Notes under the pieces: generated by a model
Database searches by the model: none
The model's input: only the letters and a program-made list of their open reading frames with translations
Told to the model about the DNA's origin: nothing
Assembly: GCA_029782365.1 (NCBI GenBank)
Contig: JAKOUW010000211.1
Location: forward strand, 1 to 64,000
Reading direction: 5' to 3'
DNA from: Chloroflexota bacterium
GTDB lineage: Bacteria; Chloroflexota; Anaerolineae; Anaerolineales; UBA4823
Length of the DNA stretch: 64,000 nt
Translations under genes and position numbers: made by a program
Shown here: positions 63,591 through 64,000 of the stretch, piece after piece
How positions within the stretch are numbered: the stretch's first letter is position 1
How the letters are laid out: every line of letters begins with the position of its first letter

Positions 63591-64000
63591 ATGACGAAGA
63601 TTTATGATTCGATAGGGGTACAAATTCCAGAGGTGTACTTACCCAGGCCAGGGGTTGATCTTTCCAAATGGGCCGTGATCGCCTGCGATCAATTCACTTC
63701 CCAGCCGGAATACTGGCAGCAGGCAGAAAGACTTGTCCATGATGCTCCCTCGACATTGAACCTGATTTTTCCGGAGGTTTACCTCGAAGAGGCTGGCGCG
63801 GAGCAGCGGATTCAAAGAATTCAATCGATGATGCGCCAGTACCTTGATGAGGGAGTGCTTCAATCTGCTGAGGGAATGGTTTTCGTCGAAAGGACAATTG
63901 GTGGGAAAACGAGGCGCGGCCTCGTGCTGGCCCTCGATCTGGAGCGTTATGATTTCCACAAAGGATCTCAAAGCCTGATCAGGGCCACCGAGGGGACGAT
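63591..64000 (+). CDS. DUF1015-family protein, N-terminal part (runs off the window)
   Basis: The frame is open from ATG 63591 to the window end (136 complete codons). It contains VQIPEVYLPRPGVDLSKWAV, CDQFTSQPEYWQQAERLV, YLDEGVLQSAEGMVFVER and GLVLALDLERYDF. These resemble the start of DUF1015 proteins, of unknown function. A segment with CDQF is typical for them. GGAG lies 8 nt upstream of the ATG. The rest is outside the window. Confidence 0.7.
   Translation, partial: MTKIYDSIGVQIPEVYLPRPGVDLSKWAVIACDQFTSQPEYWQQAERLVHDAPSTLNLIFPEVYLEEAGAEQRIQRIQSMMRQYLDEGVLQSAEGMVFVERTIGGKTRRGLVLALDLERYDFHKGSQSLIRATEGT

Overview
The window reads as chromosomal DNA from a Chloroflexota bacterium, most likely class Anaerolineae. 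This rests on two large membrane proteins with the YYY-type DUF2298 domain (known mainly from Chloroflexota and archaea), lipoproteins with Thr/Pro-rich linkers, a mevalonate kinase next to an isopentenyl phosphate kinase, and housekeeping genes of bacterial type. Lineage is inferred from gene content only. I see no rRNA, tRNA, CRISPR array or prophage.

Layout. 1-2.7 kb: the end of an insertion-sequence transposase, secG, and an oligopeptide-type binding protein. 2.7-4.4 kb: an AT-rich junction, then a two-gene toxin-antitoxin-like pair whose second protein joins an AbiEii-type nucleotidyltransferase to a PilZ (c-di-GMP) domain. 4.4-7.7 kb: three drug/metabolite-type transporters. 7.9-13.5 kb (minus): a tightly coupled operon with a zinc-ribbon protein, a kanamycin nucleotidyltransferase homologue, a PP2C phosphatase fused to a degenerate PilB/GspE-like ATPase, Nudix, cupin and a Tat-exported DUF362 protein. 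13.6-17 kb: a divergent pair, a TPR lytic transglycosylase lipoprotein and another lipoprotein. 17.2-20.1 kb: adenosine kinase, S-adenosylhomocysteinase and an acetyltransferase, which together clear S-adenosylhomocysteine. 20.1-28 kb (minus): rpoC without rpoB, and a 1126-residue hybrid-sensor histidine kinase.

28.1-49 kb (minus) is a near-continuous run: tlyA, lepA, a UPF0104 membrane protein, a GT4 glycosyltransferase, two methyltransferases, four large polytopic glycosyltransferase-like proteins (one of 1855 residues), cmk and two PlsC-type acyltransferases. It looks like an envelope glycan/lipid assembly locus embedded among translation genes. 49-53.5 kb (plus): a UbiA prenyltransferase of the decaprenyl-phosphate phosphoribosyltransferase type, mevalonate kinase, isopentenyl phosphate kinase, dGTPase and greA. 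53.5-62.5 kb (minus): an unknown two-TM protein, topA carrying an extra N-terminal zinc ribbon, a mannose-1-phosphate guanylyltransferase, dprA, then ffh-rpsP-khpA-rimM ending in a strong terminator, and a YbjN-like protein. 62.6-64 kb (plus): degV and the start of a DUF1015 gene.

Several genes (ffh, lepA, the lytic transglycosylase, an MFS gene, the UbiA gene and the toxin-antitoxin-like operon) have a -10 box only 8-9 nt before the start codon and no Shine-Dalgarno. This points to frequent leaderless transcription. The most novel candidates are the AbiEii-PilZ fusion, the pseudo-ATPase/PP2C fusion, the aminoglycoside nucleotidyltransferase homologue, and the zinc-ribbon topoisomerase.
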